Source: Cephalotus follicularis
Lineage: Eukaryota; Streptophyta; Magnoliopsida; Oxalidales; Cephalotaceae
Direction: 5' to 3'
Length of the DNA: 64,000 nt
Assembly (NCBI GenBank): GCA_001972305.1
Contig: BDDD01000307.1
Coordinates: 120,736-184,735 of the forward strand
Part shown: piece by piece, positions 43,329 through 54,254 of the stretch
How the letters are laid out: each line of letters opens with the position of its first letter
How positions within the stretch are numbered: the stretch's first letter is position 1
Position numbers and translations under genes: made by a program
The notes under the pieces: generated by a model
What the model was told of the DNA's origin: nothing
Database searches by the model: none
The model's input: only the letters and a program-made list of their open reading frames with translations

Positions 43329-44085
43329 GAAAATAACGAGAGAAAAAAAGAGGACAGAAGCGGTTGCTGGATGAAAAACGAATTGAAGAAGATTTCTACC
43401 AACACCATCATGATCGGCTAAGTATCGTAATCCCTGGATGTAGATGAACCCATGTATTTTATATATCTCAAGGTCTGGTTTTCAGGTTTAATGGCATGCA
43501 TGTAAGACACTTTTCTCTTGTTAATGTATGTGGAACATTGATGAGATGGAATTTTAATGATATAAAATCTGTTTTGATGTTTTATTGCTTGTAGCTCTAA
43601 TTCAGTTACTTCATGCTATGATTCTTAATTTTTTTTGTGTGATTGCACCAAGACATTCTTTAACCAATCAACCTTTTGAGAGTATCAAGGCTTGACAGGA
43701 TAGGGTATATCTAGGCTAAATCATTATTTTATGTGATGTTATATTAAACGTGAATTTATGCGATGAACTTGAGCATATATATATACATGGGGGATTCTCA
43801 CATCTAAGGGACTGTTTTCTCATATCAATTTCCTTTTTAGATTGTCATATTGCATTAGATATTTAATCTGAATTTTTCAGTTTCTCATTAAAGTAGTCTA
43901 ATTCAAAATCAATTCTCTTTTAAAGTTATTTCATTTAGCGTTCGTTATTTCTGTTTAAGTTGCGCACTAGGTTCATTTATATTGCGTATCATTACAGCTC
44001 TTCGTGGCAACGATCCCTACTTTCCATTGTGCTAATTGTTAGATTAGGGTAATTTTGAATTGGTTCAACAACATCGAACACCATC

Positions 44086-44450
44086 GTTTTTGCTCTTCAG
44101 AAATGGAGACACTATTTATACGGAGCACAGTTCGAAATATTCACTGATCACAAGAGCTTGAAATACCTATTTTGCCGAGATGACTTGAACATGAGCCAGC
44201 GTAGATGGGTTGAGTTCTTAAACGACTATGATTGTAATATCCAGTACCATCCAGGGAAAGAAAATATTTTTGCTGATGCTTTGAGTTGTAAAGTTATGAT
44301 AGCTAGTACGATGGTGTCCCAATGGAGGATGTTGGAATATTTTAAAAAATGGACTCCTTTTGTATGATCCCCTGGGATTTTTATTGCTAGTCTTCGAGCT
44401 CAGCTAGCATTGCTTGATGAGATTAAAAATGTTCTGATTCATGATTCTTA
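44086..44450 (+). pseudogene. pol: Element E RNase H, second part, and linker
   Basis: Continues from 42731: [56 protein letters not shown]. The TDHKSL and ADALS aspartates of RNase H are kept. The frame then reads the short linker seen in J and ends at a stop near 44365. Confidence 0.82.
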
Positions 44451-45832
44451 ATTGCAGAAAATTCAAGAGAGTTTGCGATCGAGACCTGATTTTCAGATGC
44501 ATTCTGATGGTATACTGAAATTTTGAGGACAGGTTTGTCTTCGTAATGATAATGGATTGAAGAATGAGCTACTTTATGAGGCTAATAAATCTCAATATAG
44601 TATTCATCCTGGTAGTACAAAGATGTATCAGGATATGTAGCGGAACTATTGGTGGTCCGGAATGAAGCGTGAGATCCTTGAGTATGTCGCTAGATGCTTG
44701 ACTTGTACGAGGGTCAAAGCCGAACACCAAAGGCTCGCAGGGTTATCGCAGTCATTGCCAGTAGCGGAGTGGAAGTGGGAACATGTGACTATGGATTTCA
44801 TTTCAGGTTTTCCATTAACTTGGAATCGTCATAATGCAGTGTGGGTTACGTTTATAGACTCACGAAGTCCGCTCACTTTTTGCCTACACATGTCACTGAT
44901 TCAACGAGCAAGTTGGCCCGATTATACATAAAAGAAATAGTGAGATTGCATGGTGTTCCTGTGATTATTGTGTGCGATCGAGATTCAATTTTTATTTCCA
45001 ATTTCTATAAGAGATTCCATAAAGCTTTTGGAACGAAGTTGAATTTCAACACAGCTTTTCATCCACAGGCAGATGGACAGTCCGAGCGTACTCTCAAGAC
45101 TTTGAAAGATATGCTTCGAGCTTGTGTGATCAATTTCACTAGTACTTGGGAGGATCATATTCCCTTGATAGAGTTTTCGTACAATAATAGCTATCACTCG
45201 AGCATTGGTATGGCTCCGTACGAAGCTCTTAATGGACGGAAATGTTGATCACACATCTGTTGGGATGAAGTTGGTGAACGACGATACTTGGATCAGATCT
45301 TGTTAAGGAGACTACAGAGAAATTCAAAGTGATTAAAGAGATATTGCTTGCAGCTCAGAGTTGACAAATGAGTTATCTTGACAGTGTGAAGAGGAGAAAT
45401 TTGACTTTTGATGTCGGAGATCACGTATTCCTAAAAATTTTTACTTGCAAGGATGTTCAGAGATTCGGGAAAAAGGGCAAACTAGCTCCACGCTACATTG
45501 GTCCTTTTCAGATTCTTGAGAGAGTTGGGAAAGTGGCATACCAACTCGCTTTGCCTCCTGCGTTATCGGGTATACATGGTGTTTTCAATGTTTCCATGTT
45601 ATGAGGTTACATCCGAGATCCATCTCAAATCTTGGATTATAACTTAATCTCGGTGCAAGATGACCTTTCTTGCTAAGAATTACCTGTGAAGATTCTTGAT
45701 TGGAAGACTCAAGTGTTGAGGAACCGAACCATTCCTATGGTGAATGTTCAATGGCAGTTCCATCATCCTGATGAAGGGACGTGGGAGCGTGAAGATGACA
45801 TTATCATTTGTTCTAGAAGTGTTAAAATTTGA
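44451..45832 (+). pseudogene. pol: Element E integrase and chromodomain, broken
   Basis: Zinc-binding region (NKSQYSIHPGSTK, CLTC), catalytic core (TMDFISGFP, CDRDSIF, GQSERT), GPY/F-like PRYIGPFQILERVGKVAYQLALPP and a chromodomain-like end (VNVQWQFHHPDEGTWEREDD). Stops relative to J include CGA to TGA near 44523, 45246-45248 and 45600, and AAG to TAG near 44638. A frameshift near 44850 splits the core after HNAVWV. The PPT follows within 20 bp. Confidence 0.83.
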
Positions 45833-45846
45833 GGATGAATTCTTTG

Positions 45847-45859
45847 AAGGAGGGGAGAT
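45847..45859 (+). other. Polypurine tract of element E
   Basis: AAGGAGGGGAGAT immediately before the TGTAATGTCTC LTR start. Confidence 0.85.
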
Positions 45860-47001
45860 TGTAATGTCTCGCATTTCCATATAATGTATTATTGTAAATT
45901 CCATTGTAATTTTATGATGAATTAATGAAGATTATGGATTTCCAGTTTGTAATGTTGAATTTTGAGTAAAAAGTGTTAAGGATTGTTGTGATGAGTTGAA
46001 AATAAGGAAAAGAGACGCTTTAAGCATCGATGCTAAGAGATAGCATCGACATCAAGAGGTAAAGCGCGACACTAAGGGTCCTTGCCCTAAAGCGTCGATG
46101 CCATAGAGCAATGCTTTAACGCGGTTCATGGAACCTGTTCATGCTAAGGAGGATGGTCAACGCGTTGACATGTTTCTCAGTACGTTGATGCCTAAACGTG
46201 ATGACAGATAAAGTTAAGGCACCGACATAAGATGCCCTAAGGACTGGTGTCACTCACTGGTCGGGCGCCTTATCATGCTAGAGGTAGCATGTTAAACATT
46301 TCACCATTTACCCATGAATGGTAGAAGGAAAGAAAGAAAGAGGGTCATGTGTGTGTGTTAGGCAGGCAAAGTGAGAAGAGAGAGAAAGGGAGAGAGAGAG
46401 AGAGAGAGATGCATGGGCGTCATGCAGACGAGAAGAAAGAGGGAGAGAGAAACACAACTCCTCCATAAAGCATGCCTCTTATCTTCTTCAACCTGTGCCT
46501 GAGAAAGAGAAAGAAAACAGAAGGAAAAATGGGAAGGGAAAGGAGACAAAATGGAGCGAAAATGGGGGAAGGAAGGAAAAGGAGATAAACCACATTCTCC
46601 ATACTTAAACCTAGAGATAGAAGCTTGGAAGCTCGGACCAGGAGTGGAGTCGAGCTTGGATTTTGAGTTTATGTGTCGGACCTGGGAGCTAAAGCCCTAC
46701 TGGTATGTGGTTTTGAGGAGGTGGACTCTGATTCCTAACTTGGAATCTGAGGTAGGGATTATATAACTGTGTTTTGAGCTTATTTATAATGGGTGCATGA
46801 ATGGTGGATTGTGATTTGAACATGTGGTTTGCCATTAATGGAGAAACTGTTATGCATGTTCTGATTTGGAATGGAAATGGATTGAGTTGCATGTGTGTTT
46901 TGCTTGGTTCCATTGCTTTTAAGGCATTGTTGTGCTTTGTAATGGATAAGACTATCTCTGGTTTCAATGGACCATCGACGCTTAGAGGAAAAGCGTTGAC
47001 G
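45860..47001 (+). repeat. Element E 3' LTR, truncated
   Basis: Starts TGTAATGTCTCGC. Motif cluster 1 is at 46014-46210, a GA-rich stretch at about 46375-46450, and the start of motif cluster 2 at about 46975. At 47002 the sequence changes abruptly to integrase-coding H. About half of the expected LTR of about 2.4 kb is present. Confidence 0.82.
46014..46210 (+). promoter_or_regulatory. GTCGAC motif cluster 1 in E 3' LTR
   Basis: GACGCTTTAAGCATCGATGC, AGCATCGACATC, AAAGCGTCGATGCC, CAACGCGTTGAC and others, about 155-350 bp from the LTR start. Confidence 0.6.
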
Positions 47002-47331
47002 CCTTTTGAAGTTTTGCAGAAAGTTGGCGCAGTTGCTTATCGGTTAGCTTTGCCTCCACAGTTAGCTCATGTCCATAATGTGCTCCATGTGTCTATGTTG
47101 AGGGGTTATCAGTACCATCCCCTGCACGTGGTCCACTATCATTTGGACAAGATTCTGGAGGATTTGTCTTGTGAAGAGGAGGCCGAAGCTATTCTGGATC
47201 GACAGGAACGTGTTATGCATAGTAAGACAATTCCGTTTGTCAAAGTCTTGTGGAAGAATCATCCAGAGTGGGAAGCTACATGGGTGTTAGAGGAACATAT
47301 CCGGGAGGAGTACCCTTGTTTGTTTGAATAA
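47002..47331 (+). pseudogene. pol: Element H integrase C-terminus and chromodomain fragment
   Basis: 110 codons open to TAA at 47329. PFEVLQKVGAVAYRLALPPQLAHVHNVLHVSMLRGYQ is the GPY/F-like segment, and IPFVKVLWKNHPEWEATWVLEEHIREEYPCLF is a well-preserved chromodomain-type tail (aromatic positions W, W, Y kept). It is followed by a PPT (TTTTTAGGGGGTGTGGA) and an LTR that resembles A, so it represents a pol-bearing relative of gag-only A. All upstream pol is missing because the E 3' LTR is fused here. The Tekay/Del assignment is moderately confident. Confidence 0.8.
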
Positions 47332-47516
47332 GGTATGTGTTTATCTATGATTTCGGGATGAAATAATTTTTTTTAGGGGGTGTGGATGTAATATCCCATT
47401 TCGTTGCCTATGTGTTTATCGTCATATGTTACGTTTTGTCATATGCTATATGTTATGTTCCATTAGACCGTTCGATTTCGTTTTGGTAAACTCTTTCATT
47501 TTATGTTTCGGGCTTT

Positions 47517-47690
47517 AAGCGTCGACGCCTTTGTCTTAAGCGTCGACGACTTAGCGTTGTTGTTTCTAGTTTTTCTTCCAGTAATGTAAATGTTGACGCC
47601 TTGTTATGACATCGTCGCTTTTCTATGCAAAGGCTTAAGCGCTGACGCTTTTGAGTTATCGTCAACGCTTTAGTCAGTTTTCATTATTTG
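47517..47690 (+). promoter_or_regulatory. GTCGAC motif cluster 1 in H LTR
   Basis: Perfect GCGTCGACGC at 47519-47528, then AAGCGTCGACGACTT, TGTTGACGCC, GCGCTGACGCTTTT and CGTCAACGCTTT. About 130-300 bp from the LTR start, the same as in A. Confidence 0.68.
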
Positions 47691-48249
47691 TCTGGTCGGT
47701 GGCTTTGTAAGGAAAGTGGGATTTTCTTGCCATAATCCGGTTATTTGTTTCCTTATGTGTTTGCCGTATTTTTTGCTCATAAGGAAAGCTTTAATCCTAC
47801 CCGTTTTTTCCATCAAAACCCGTGATTTCTCTCTTTTTAAACTCCATCACCTGCATTGTTTTTGAAACAGCCATAGCCACTATGTTTCATCGTCTTCATC
47901 ACTCTTTTCTTATCAGTCAAAGGTATGTCTGATAATGGTTTTGTTATTGATATATATATATATATATATATATATCACTGTCATTGTTGAATATACGTCA
48001 TTAGATTCTTCAAAACTCTGTTGTTAATTCATGAAAATTGTTTTAAGTAATGCAATACCAGAAAACATGTTTGGAAGAATTTGTGTTGCTATATTCAACC
48101 TGTAAATCTATACGTCTATGTATTTGAAATGTTATAATGGTATTTTCAATCATAGAAGTCATGTTTTAGAACCTGCATACTTCTGTTTTTTTATTTATGT
48201 TTAAGAAAACTGGATTTCTGCAATTGTTTTATCATCCTGCTTGTATTAA

Positions 48250-48475
48250 AGCGTCGACTATTTTTATTTTCTGTCGACGCTTATGTCTTAACCGTAGACG
48301 CTTTGCTTTGAGCGTCGACGCTTTTGTAGTAAAATGTCATGTTTTCTTCAACGCTTTGTCCTGCTCTTGTGTTAACGTTTTGCTTTAAAGCGCCAACGCT
48401 ACGTCTTAAGCGTCGACGCTTTTGTCTTGAACGTCGACGCTTTTGACGCGAACGTCGACGCTTTCTTCTAGAAGT
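48250..48475 (+). promoter_or_regulatory. GTCGAC motif cluster 2 in H LTR
   Basis: One of the best-preserved clusters: perfect GCGTCGACGC at 48312-48321 and 48410-48419, plus AACGTCGACGCTTT (twice) and GCGCCAACGC. About 860-1,080 bp from the LTR start, as in A. Confidence 0.7.
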
Positions 48476-48888
48476 TAGTAATTAATGTCATTTATTTTGT
48501 AATATGGATTGTTTTGCGTATTAGGGCTCCAAAACATCTGTGGTGAAGGTTAGGTCGATCCCGAGTCTACTTTTTATTCATTCTTGTCATTATTAGGTTT
48601 CAATGGCTAAGGTACGAATTTTTCGTTCTTGGATATTGTAACAACCCGAATTTCCTTTCTGTCCTGTTTAGCACTGTTCATGCATATATTGTACTGTATT
48701 GTACCGTATTGAACTGTATTGGATAATTGAAAGCTATCAGATTAAGGGATTTCTATACCTATTGCTTATAGTATTGATCATATGCATGTATGGTCGGGAG
48801 ATTCGGAATGAGTTTCGGAACTTTGGCCGGATTGACTATATAAGCCAATTCCCTAACCATTTTCCCTCGTTCTCTCATTTTCTCCCTT

Positions 48889-48891
<3 letters not shown>

Positions 48892-48931
<40 letters not shown>
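48892..48931. repeat. (CT)n microsatellite
   Basis: About 20 CT units in the I LTR. Confidence 0.9.
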
Positions 48932-48940
<9 letters not shown>

Positions 48941-49391
48941 CCTCCCTCCCAGCCGAGCATCCCCTCTTTTCCTCTAGCAGATGCGGATTTTGCTGCTCCA
49001 ACGACAAATGGCAATTGCAAGTCCCTTCTCTTTGTCTTGAGCAAGATAGCAGCTGGGTATTCAAGCGTTTTCAGCCATTGATTGATTGGAAGCTCAACTG
49101 TTGAAGCTCCGATTGTAGGTAGGATTTCTTTGCTTGAATTGCCTATTGTTGGATTGATTGATTGATTGATTGAATTGAATGATTGTATTGAATTGAATTG
49201 TGGTATAAGGGTTTTTAAATTGAATCCTTGATCTAACTGATCTAGGAAGATTGAAACTATAAATTGAAGGTTGTAACAAGTTTTACTAACCTTAAATGAG
49301 TGATTTTGACCCTTGGTTTTCAAAGAATAGCTTTAAATTGGATTTTGACCTGAGATCAGTCACTTTTTCTGCTAAAAACTGGTTTTTCCCA

Positions 49392-49785
49392 GCACAGACT
49401 TCGACGCCTAGCCCATTGGCGTCAACGCCTTGAGCTTTTGAACTATTTTACTGGAGTTTTATCTGACGTTATCGTCAACGCGTATCCTTGGCGTTGACGC
49501 CTACGACCTGGGATTTCTTTCACCCAGGAAAACGTCAATGTAAATCATGAAAGTCATGTCGGTGTCGACGTTTTTCGTGTACGCATCAACGCCACATCAA
49601 CGCCTAAGCCCATTGGTTTATAAAAATGTGATAATTGTCGACGCTAGGGTCAATGCCTAAACCTACTTGTTTTCAAAAACGCGATGCGTGTCGACGCCTT
49701 CTGCCAAAGGCATTGGCGCCCATCGGCCTATTATTGAAAGTGAATGTTAAGTATCGATGCGTATAGCCATAGCGTCGACGCCTAA
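49392..49785 (+). promoter_or_regulatory. GTCGAC motif cluster in I LTR
   Basis: About fourteen copies, chiefly GGCGTCAACGCCT and TGTCGACGCC forms, for example near 49391, 49420, 49490, 49688 and 49770. About 750-1,150 bp from the LTR start. Confidence 0.6.
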
Positions 49786-49910
49786 CGCCCTGTTTTGGAA
49801 AATTGATGTTTAAATGCTAGTTTTCAACTCCTTTTTACATGGCCGCTTGACCGGAGCCTCACTTGAGGTATTCAAGCATTGGAAAACAATTTTCAATGAT
49901 TGTATTGACA

Positions 49911-49944
<34 letters not shown>

Positions 49945-50074
49945 GCCATAGGTGTCATGAGTCTAAGTTTGGGACGTTGGATGCACATTCCTATTTCTCC
50001 ATTAGACATCACCACTTACTGACGTTGTACTGACAGATTGATTGTATTACATGAATTATATAGGGCAACCTAAT

Positions 50075-50079
50075 GATTC
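50075..50079. repeat. Left target-site duplication of element J (GATTC)
   Basis: GATTC against GATTT at 59841-59845: one mismatch. Confidence 0.7.
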
Positions 50080-51364
50080 TGTCACACCCCGTTCATTAAG
50101 AAGGCAACATTAAAGCAGTAAGGCAATTAACACATAATTACAGCTCATGTACAACCATAAAATTTTAAAGTTTTAAGCAGGATGTCAGTGGCGGAAGCAT
50201 AAAAATTCATAAGCTGTAAACTCGTAGCATGCATCCCATACTACACGCTACCCAAACAAGTCCGTCATTGTTAATCGCCCACAAACGGAGCGTGATCATA
50301 GTACAATATTTAATCCCGGCATTAAACAAACCCAATTACGGTACATTAAAATTCCTTTAACAACTCAGTTTATTACAAAACAGGAGAATAAGTAAAACTA
50401 AGAATAGCATAACAACTTCGTTCCTTGTCCATGCCAATCCAATCGGTCCACCCAATCTGTAAAGTAGGGGGTTAGCCTTTGTCCTCACTCAGCTAAGTCA
50501 TAAAAGTAGATCAGGGTCAACATTAGATGCATGTCATGTAATGTATTCATAAATGATGCAGTGCAGGAAATACCAGTTATATATATATATATGAGAAATA
50601 TATATATTTTAGCAGTACAGTAAAATATCAGTGGGTACATATATATATAAGACAATATATGTATGCGAGAACAGCACAGTAGTGATCCGGCCAGGATCAC
50701 ATTCACAGTCACAGAAATGTCCGAAAAGGACCAACAGGCAGTACAGGATGTCCACATAGGACGACAACAACAGGCAGTATGTGTAACGCCGCCAACTCCT
50801 GTCCCCACGCTACACTCCCACTCCAGTCCCTACTCCAGGCAACCGAGCGAGGCAACAGGATAGTGGGTTACCCAGCCATACTCCTGGCCCCTAGGTCAAC
50901 CCTACCACTAGCCAGCGCTGGCAACCTCCGCCATGCAACCAGTGGCTCAAGCACAAACACATAGCAATTCACAGAGCAAACAGTGAGTCCAAGCAGTAAA
51001 AGTACAGTACAGTAGTGATCGTTTAGATCCACAACAGGCAGTTCATTTCAAAATGTTTGAATCGCATATCATTTGAAATAATCATTTTCAGTAGAAAATA
51101 TTCTTTGAAACAGTTCAATAGGTGGGAAATTACTCCCTCAGTATGTTCGAAAATATAATATCATTCATCTTTTATTTTCGTACTCAACATAGCAGTTTTA
51201 TATGCATTTCTAAAGTAATAATACTTAGAAATCATAAACCAATTTCAAACAGTCAAGAACAGGCAGTAAAACAATACATGTGCGATGCATACAAATGCTC
51301 TAATGCATCCTACGCGAAAACGGGATCGTAGAGCATCAAAACCGTAAGAACTGTCCAAACAGGA

Positions 51365-51570
51365 CTTTAAAGCGTCGGCGTTTATTCCTCAGGCGTCGAC
51401 GCTTATGTGTCTTAAGCGTCGTCGTTTAGTCCCTTAGCGTTAGCGCTTTCAGTGTCTGGGGGTCGATATCTACTCCTTCAAACATCGACATTTGAACGCA
51501 TATAAAACGCAGTTCACAGTGTTAAGTGTCGACGGTCATTACTTAGGCGTCGACGGTTTCAAACAGGGGT
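51365..51570 (-). promoter_or_regulatory. GTCGAC motif cluster 2 in J 3' LTR
   Basis: AAAGCGTCGGCG, perfect GCGTCGACGC at 51393-51402, AAGCGTCGTCG, GTGTCGACGG and GGCGTCGACGG. Confidence 0.65.
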
Positions 51571-52329
51571 CGTCTTCTACCTCACGACATGGCTAAACAG
51601 TGACATTTCCATGCATATAACATGCATTCCAAAAGGTATAAAGCATAGAAAACGGCCATGCAATATCATGTGACACACCCAGTACAAGGTAGCATCATTT
51701 CAATGACTAAAAACGGATAATCAAGCTATGAAATTCATGGATAAACATCACTGAACATTCATCAAGTATTGAACACAAATTACAATTATGGCTTCCCGTA
51801 CCTCTGGCCTCAAGTTAGAAGCCGAAAGTCCACCTCTTTTAGTATCCAATCAGTCACTTGTGTCCCCAGGTATGGCGTGGAAGCTCCCTGGTTCGTCCTA
51901 GCAGTTGGTGTGCAAGCTCCAAGCTTTTACTCAACAATGGTGGTTGAGTTCCTTCTCTCAGGCTCTCCTGCTCTCTCTTTCCTCTCACAGTGTCATTGAT
52001 CCTTAAGCTCTCTGTAACAGGTGGGAGGGGGTGAGAGGAGTAGTCTTTATGCAGAACGTTTTTGTTCCTCTCTGCCAAGAACCCCATCAGTTTTAGTCTC
52101 TCTCTCTCTCATGCAGACCAGGTGCAACAGGTGTCCTTCTCTCCCCTTCCACAGGCCATGCACTGAGGGATTCTCCCTCTGTCCCATGCCCTGTTTTTGC
52201 AGGTATGCCTGGCAACAAGGGCATGCATTGCCATGTTCTTAAACGCCTGCTAAGATAATTGATAAGTGGTAAGAAAACACCTCCCTGTGACACGTCCATC
52301 TGCTGTTATGAATATGCAGAACACGCCGC

Positions 52330-52440
52330 AAAGCAGTGACGTTCACATGCAGGCGTTGGCGCTTAAGTGTTAAGTTTTAAACGCGCGTTTCAGCGGCTTA
52401 AGCGTCGACGCTATAAGTCTAGGCGTCAGCGCTTTAACCT
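52330..52440 (-). promoter_or_regulatory. GTCGAC motif cluster 1 in J 3' LTR
   Basis: GGCGTTGGCGCTTAAG, perfect GCGTCGACGC at 52402-52411, and GGCGTCAGCGCTTT, about 185-300 bp from the LTR start. Confidence 0.68.
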
Positions 52441-52624
52441 CAAAATTGTGCCGTTTCACTAAATTACACCTTTAACATTCTTCTAACAATTGGACTCCAA
52501 TTCTACATCATCAGAGTTTGGGAAAACATCATCAAATTCGGAAAAATTCATCTTTTTATTAATTCCACAATTAAATTACATTTACAGTGTGAAATTACAA
52601 CATATGAAAATTACGGGTGTTACA

Positions 52625-52643
52625 TCCACCCCTCCTTCAAAAG
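52625..52643 (-). other. Polypurine tract of element J
   Basis: The minus strand reads CTTTTGAAGGAGGGGTGGA next to the LTR start. Confidence 0.85.
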
Positions 52644-52668
52644 AATTTCGTCCTCGAAATTTAAACAA

Positions 52669-54003
52669 CTAGAACAAGTTTGGGTAGCGTTCTCGGATAT
52701 CATCCTCACGCTCCCAAGTTGCTTCATCAGGTCGATGGAACTGCCACTGAACCTTGACCATTGAGATGGTTCGGTTCCTCAAAATCTGCGTCTTCCGATC
52801 AAGAATCCGCACAGCCAACTCTTCGCAAGATAGGTCATCTTGCACAGGAACAACATCATGATCCAGGACATGTGACAAGTCTGGCATATATCTCCTTAGC
52901 ATAGATACATGAAAGACATCGTGCACGTTTGACAGTGCAGGAGGTAAGGCAAGCTGGTAGGCCACCTCCCCAACTCTCTCCAAAATCTCGAAAGGACCAA
53001 TATAGCGAGGAGCTAATTTTCCCTTCCTTCCAAACCTTTGCACGCCCTTCCATGGTGAAACCTTTAGGAACACATGATCACCCACACTTATGGTCAAAGG
53101 CCTCCTCTTGACACTATCCTCATAGCTCTTCTGCCGACTCTGAGCAGCAAACAGCTTCTTTTTGATCGACCTGATCTTCTCTGAAGTTTCCTCCACTAGT
53201 TCAGTACTGAGTAAAGGTCGCTCCCCGACCTCATCCCAACATACAGGAGATCTGCACTTCCTCCCATACAGTACTTCAAATGGTGCCATGCCGATACTGG
53301 AGTGGTAGCTGTTATTGTAAGAGAACTCTATCAGAGGAATGTGATCCTCCCAAGTACCAGCAAAATCAATAATGCAAGCCCGTAGCATATCCTCCAAGGT
53401 CTGGATGGTACGCTCAGACTGCCCATCGGTCTGAGGGTGGAAGGCAGTACTCAGGTTTAGCTTTATTTTGAAAGCTGTCTGAAATCTCTTCCAGAAGTTG
53501 GAAGTGAAGATGGCATCTCTATCACATACGATGCTGACTGGAACACCGTGTAGCCTCACTATCTCCTTTACATACACACGAGCTAGCTTGCTCGCAGAAT
53601 CAGTAACGTGTGTAGACAGAAAGTGTGCTGATTTGGTGAGCCTGTCCACGACAACCCACACGGCGTTATGACGGTTCCAAGTCAGAGGAAAACCCGAAAC
53701 AAAATCCATCGTAACATGTTCCCACTTCCACTCTGGAATTGGCAAAGGTTGCAGCAAACCTGCTGGTCTCTGGTGTTCGGCCTTAACTGTCTGGCAAGTC
53801 AAACACCTTGCCACATACTTGGCGATCTCGCACTTCATGCCAGGCCACCAGTAACACTTCTTCATGTCTTGATACATTTTAGTGCTACCAGGATGAATAT
53901 TGTACATAGATTTGTGAGCCCCGCAAAGTAACTCATTCTTCAACCCTGGTTCGTTCGGAAGACACACACGTCCCCGATATCTCAGAATACCATCAGCATG
54001 CAC
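52669..54003 (-). pseudogene. pol: Element J integrase plus chromodomain (444-codon ORF)
   Basis: Uninterrupted C-terminal pol. HHCC finger: HKSMYNIH near residue 30 and CLTC near 68-71. The catalytic core has TMDFVSGFP, CDRDAIF and, after about 35 residues, GQSERT, which are the D, D and E positions. GPY/F-like RYIGPFEILERVGEVAYQLALPP is near residue 335, and the chromodomain-like tail MVKVQWQFHRPDEATWERED is at the end, a region that in chromoviruses targets integration to heterochromatin. It is called a pseudogene because it is cut off from RT by a CGA-to-TGA stop (54004-54006) and has no start of its own; MHADGIL is only the first Met after the stop. Confidence 0.9.
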
Positions 54004-54254
54004 TCAAAAATCGGATTCCGAGTCCAGGTTATCTCGAATCCGTTGCAACTCCAGATCATGTGGTTGTGCATCCCTGATGTGATCCAGTAACACGGGCTGT
54101 ACTCGCATGTCAGCTAAAAAGATCCCCGGTGACTGATTAAACGAAGACCATTCTTGGAAGTCTTCTAACATCTTCCATTGTGACACCATTGTACTGGCAA
54201 TCATAGCCTTGCGGCTCAAGGATCAGCCACCACATTCGCTTTCCCCGGGTGGTA
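54004..54254 (-). pseudogene. pol: Element J RNase H C-terminus and linker, frameshifted
   Basis: Contains the YHPGK...VVAD end of RNase H and the linker [33 protein letters not shown]-to-TAG stop at 54255-54257 precedes it. A one-base deletion near 54220 relative to B shifts the frame. The next stop is the CGA-to-TGA at 54004. Confidence 0.8.

Larger units (their letters stand above)
42732..44080 (+). mobile_element. G: Athila-like solo LTR
   Basis: TGTTGAGCATAAAAATG...CATCGAACA, 1,349 bp, flanked by perfect CCATC duplications with no internal sequence. The start resembles the C/D LTRs (TGTTTAGCATAAAAATG), but the body diverges, so it is a second Athila-like family. Motif array at 42948-43230 and TATA box at 43321. 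It arose by recombination between the LTRs of a full element. Confidence 0.9.
47387..48636 (+). repeat. Element H 3' LTR, truncated by I
   Basis: TGTAATATCCC start, A-like blocks (GACCGTTTGATTT-like, CCATAATCCG, CTAAGGTACGAATTT). Motif clusters at 47517-47690 and 48250-48475. Short TA repeat near 47950-47975. Interrupted at 48636 by the I LTR. Confidence 0.78.
48637..50079 (+). repeat. Element I 5' LTR, part 1
   Basis: TGTAACAACCCGAATTTCC start. Contains a (CT)n run (about 48892-48931), GATT repeats (about 49149-49175 and 49913-49945) and a motif cluster (49392-49785). Interrupted by J; continues at 59841. Confidence 0.8.
50080..52624 (-). repeat. Element J 3' LTR
   Basis: 2,545 bp. Motif clusters at 51365-51570 and 52330-52440, TA repeats near 50577-50650. 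Non-coding. Confidence 0.92.

Noticed and set aside
42732-44080. G as the 5' LTR of a longer Athila element
   Set aside because: Perfect TSDs directly flank both ends and E pol continues on each side, so no interior is present.
48759-49323. Minus-strand ORFs rich in Arg-Glu over the (CT)n run
   Set aside because: Translation of a microsatellite in an LTR; no domain and no support.
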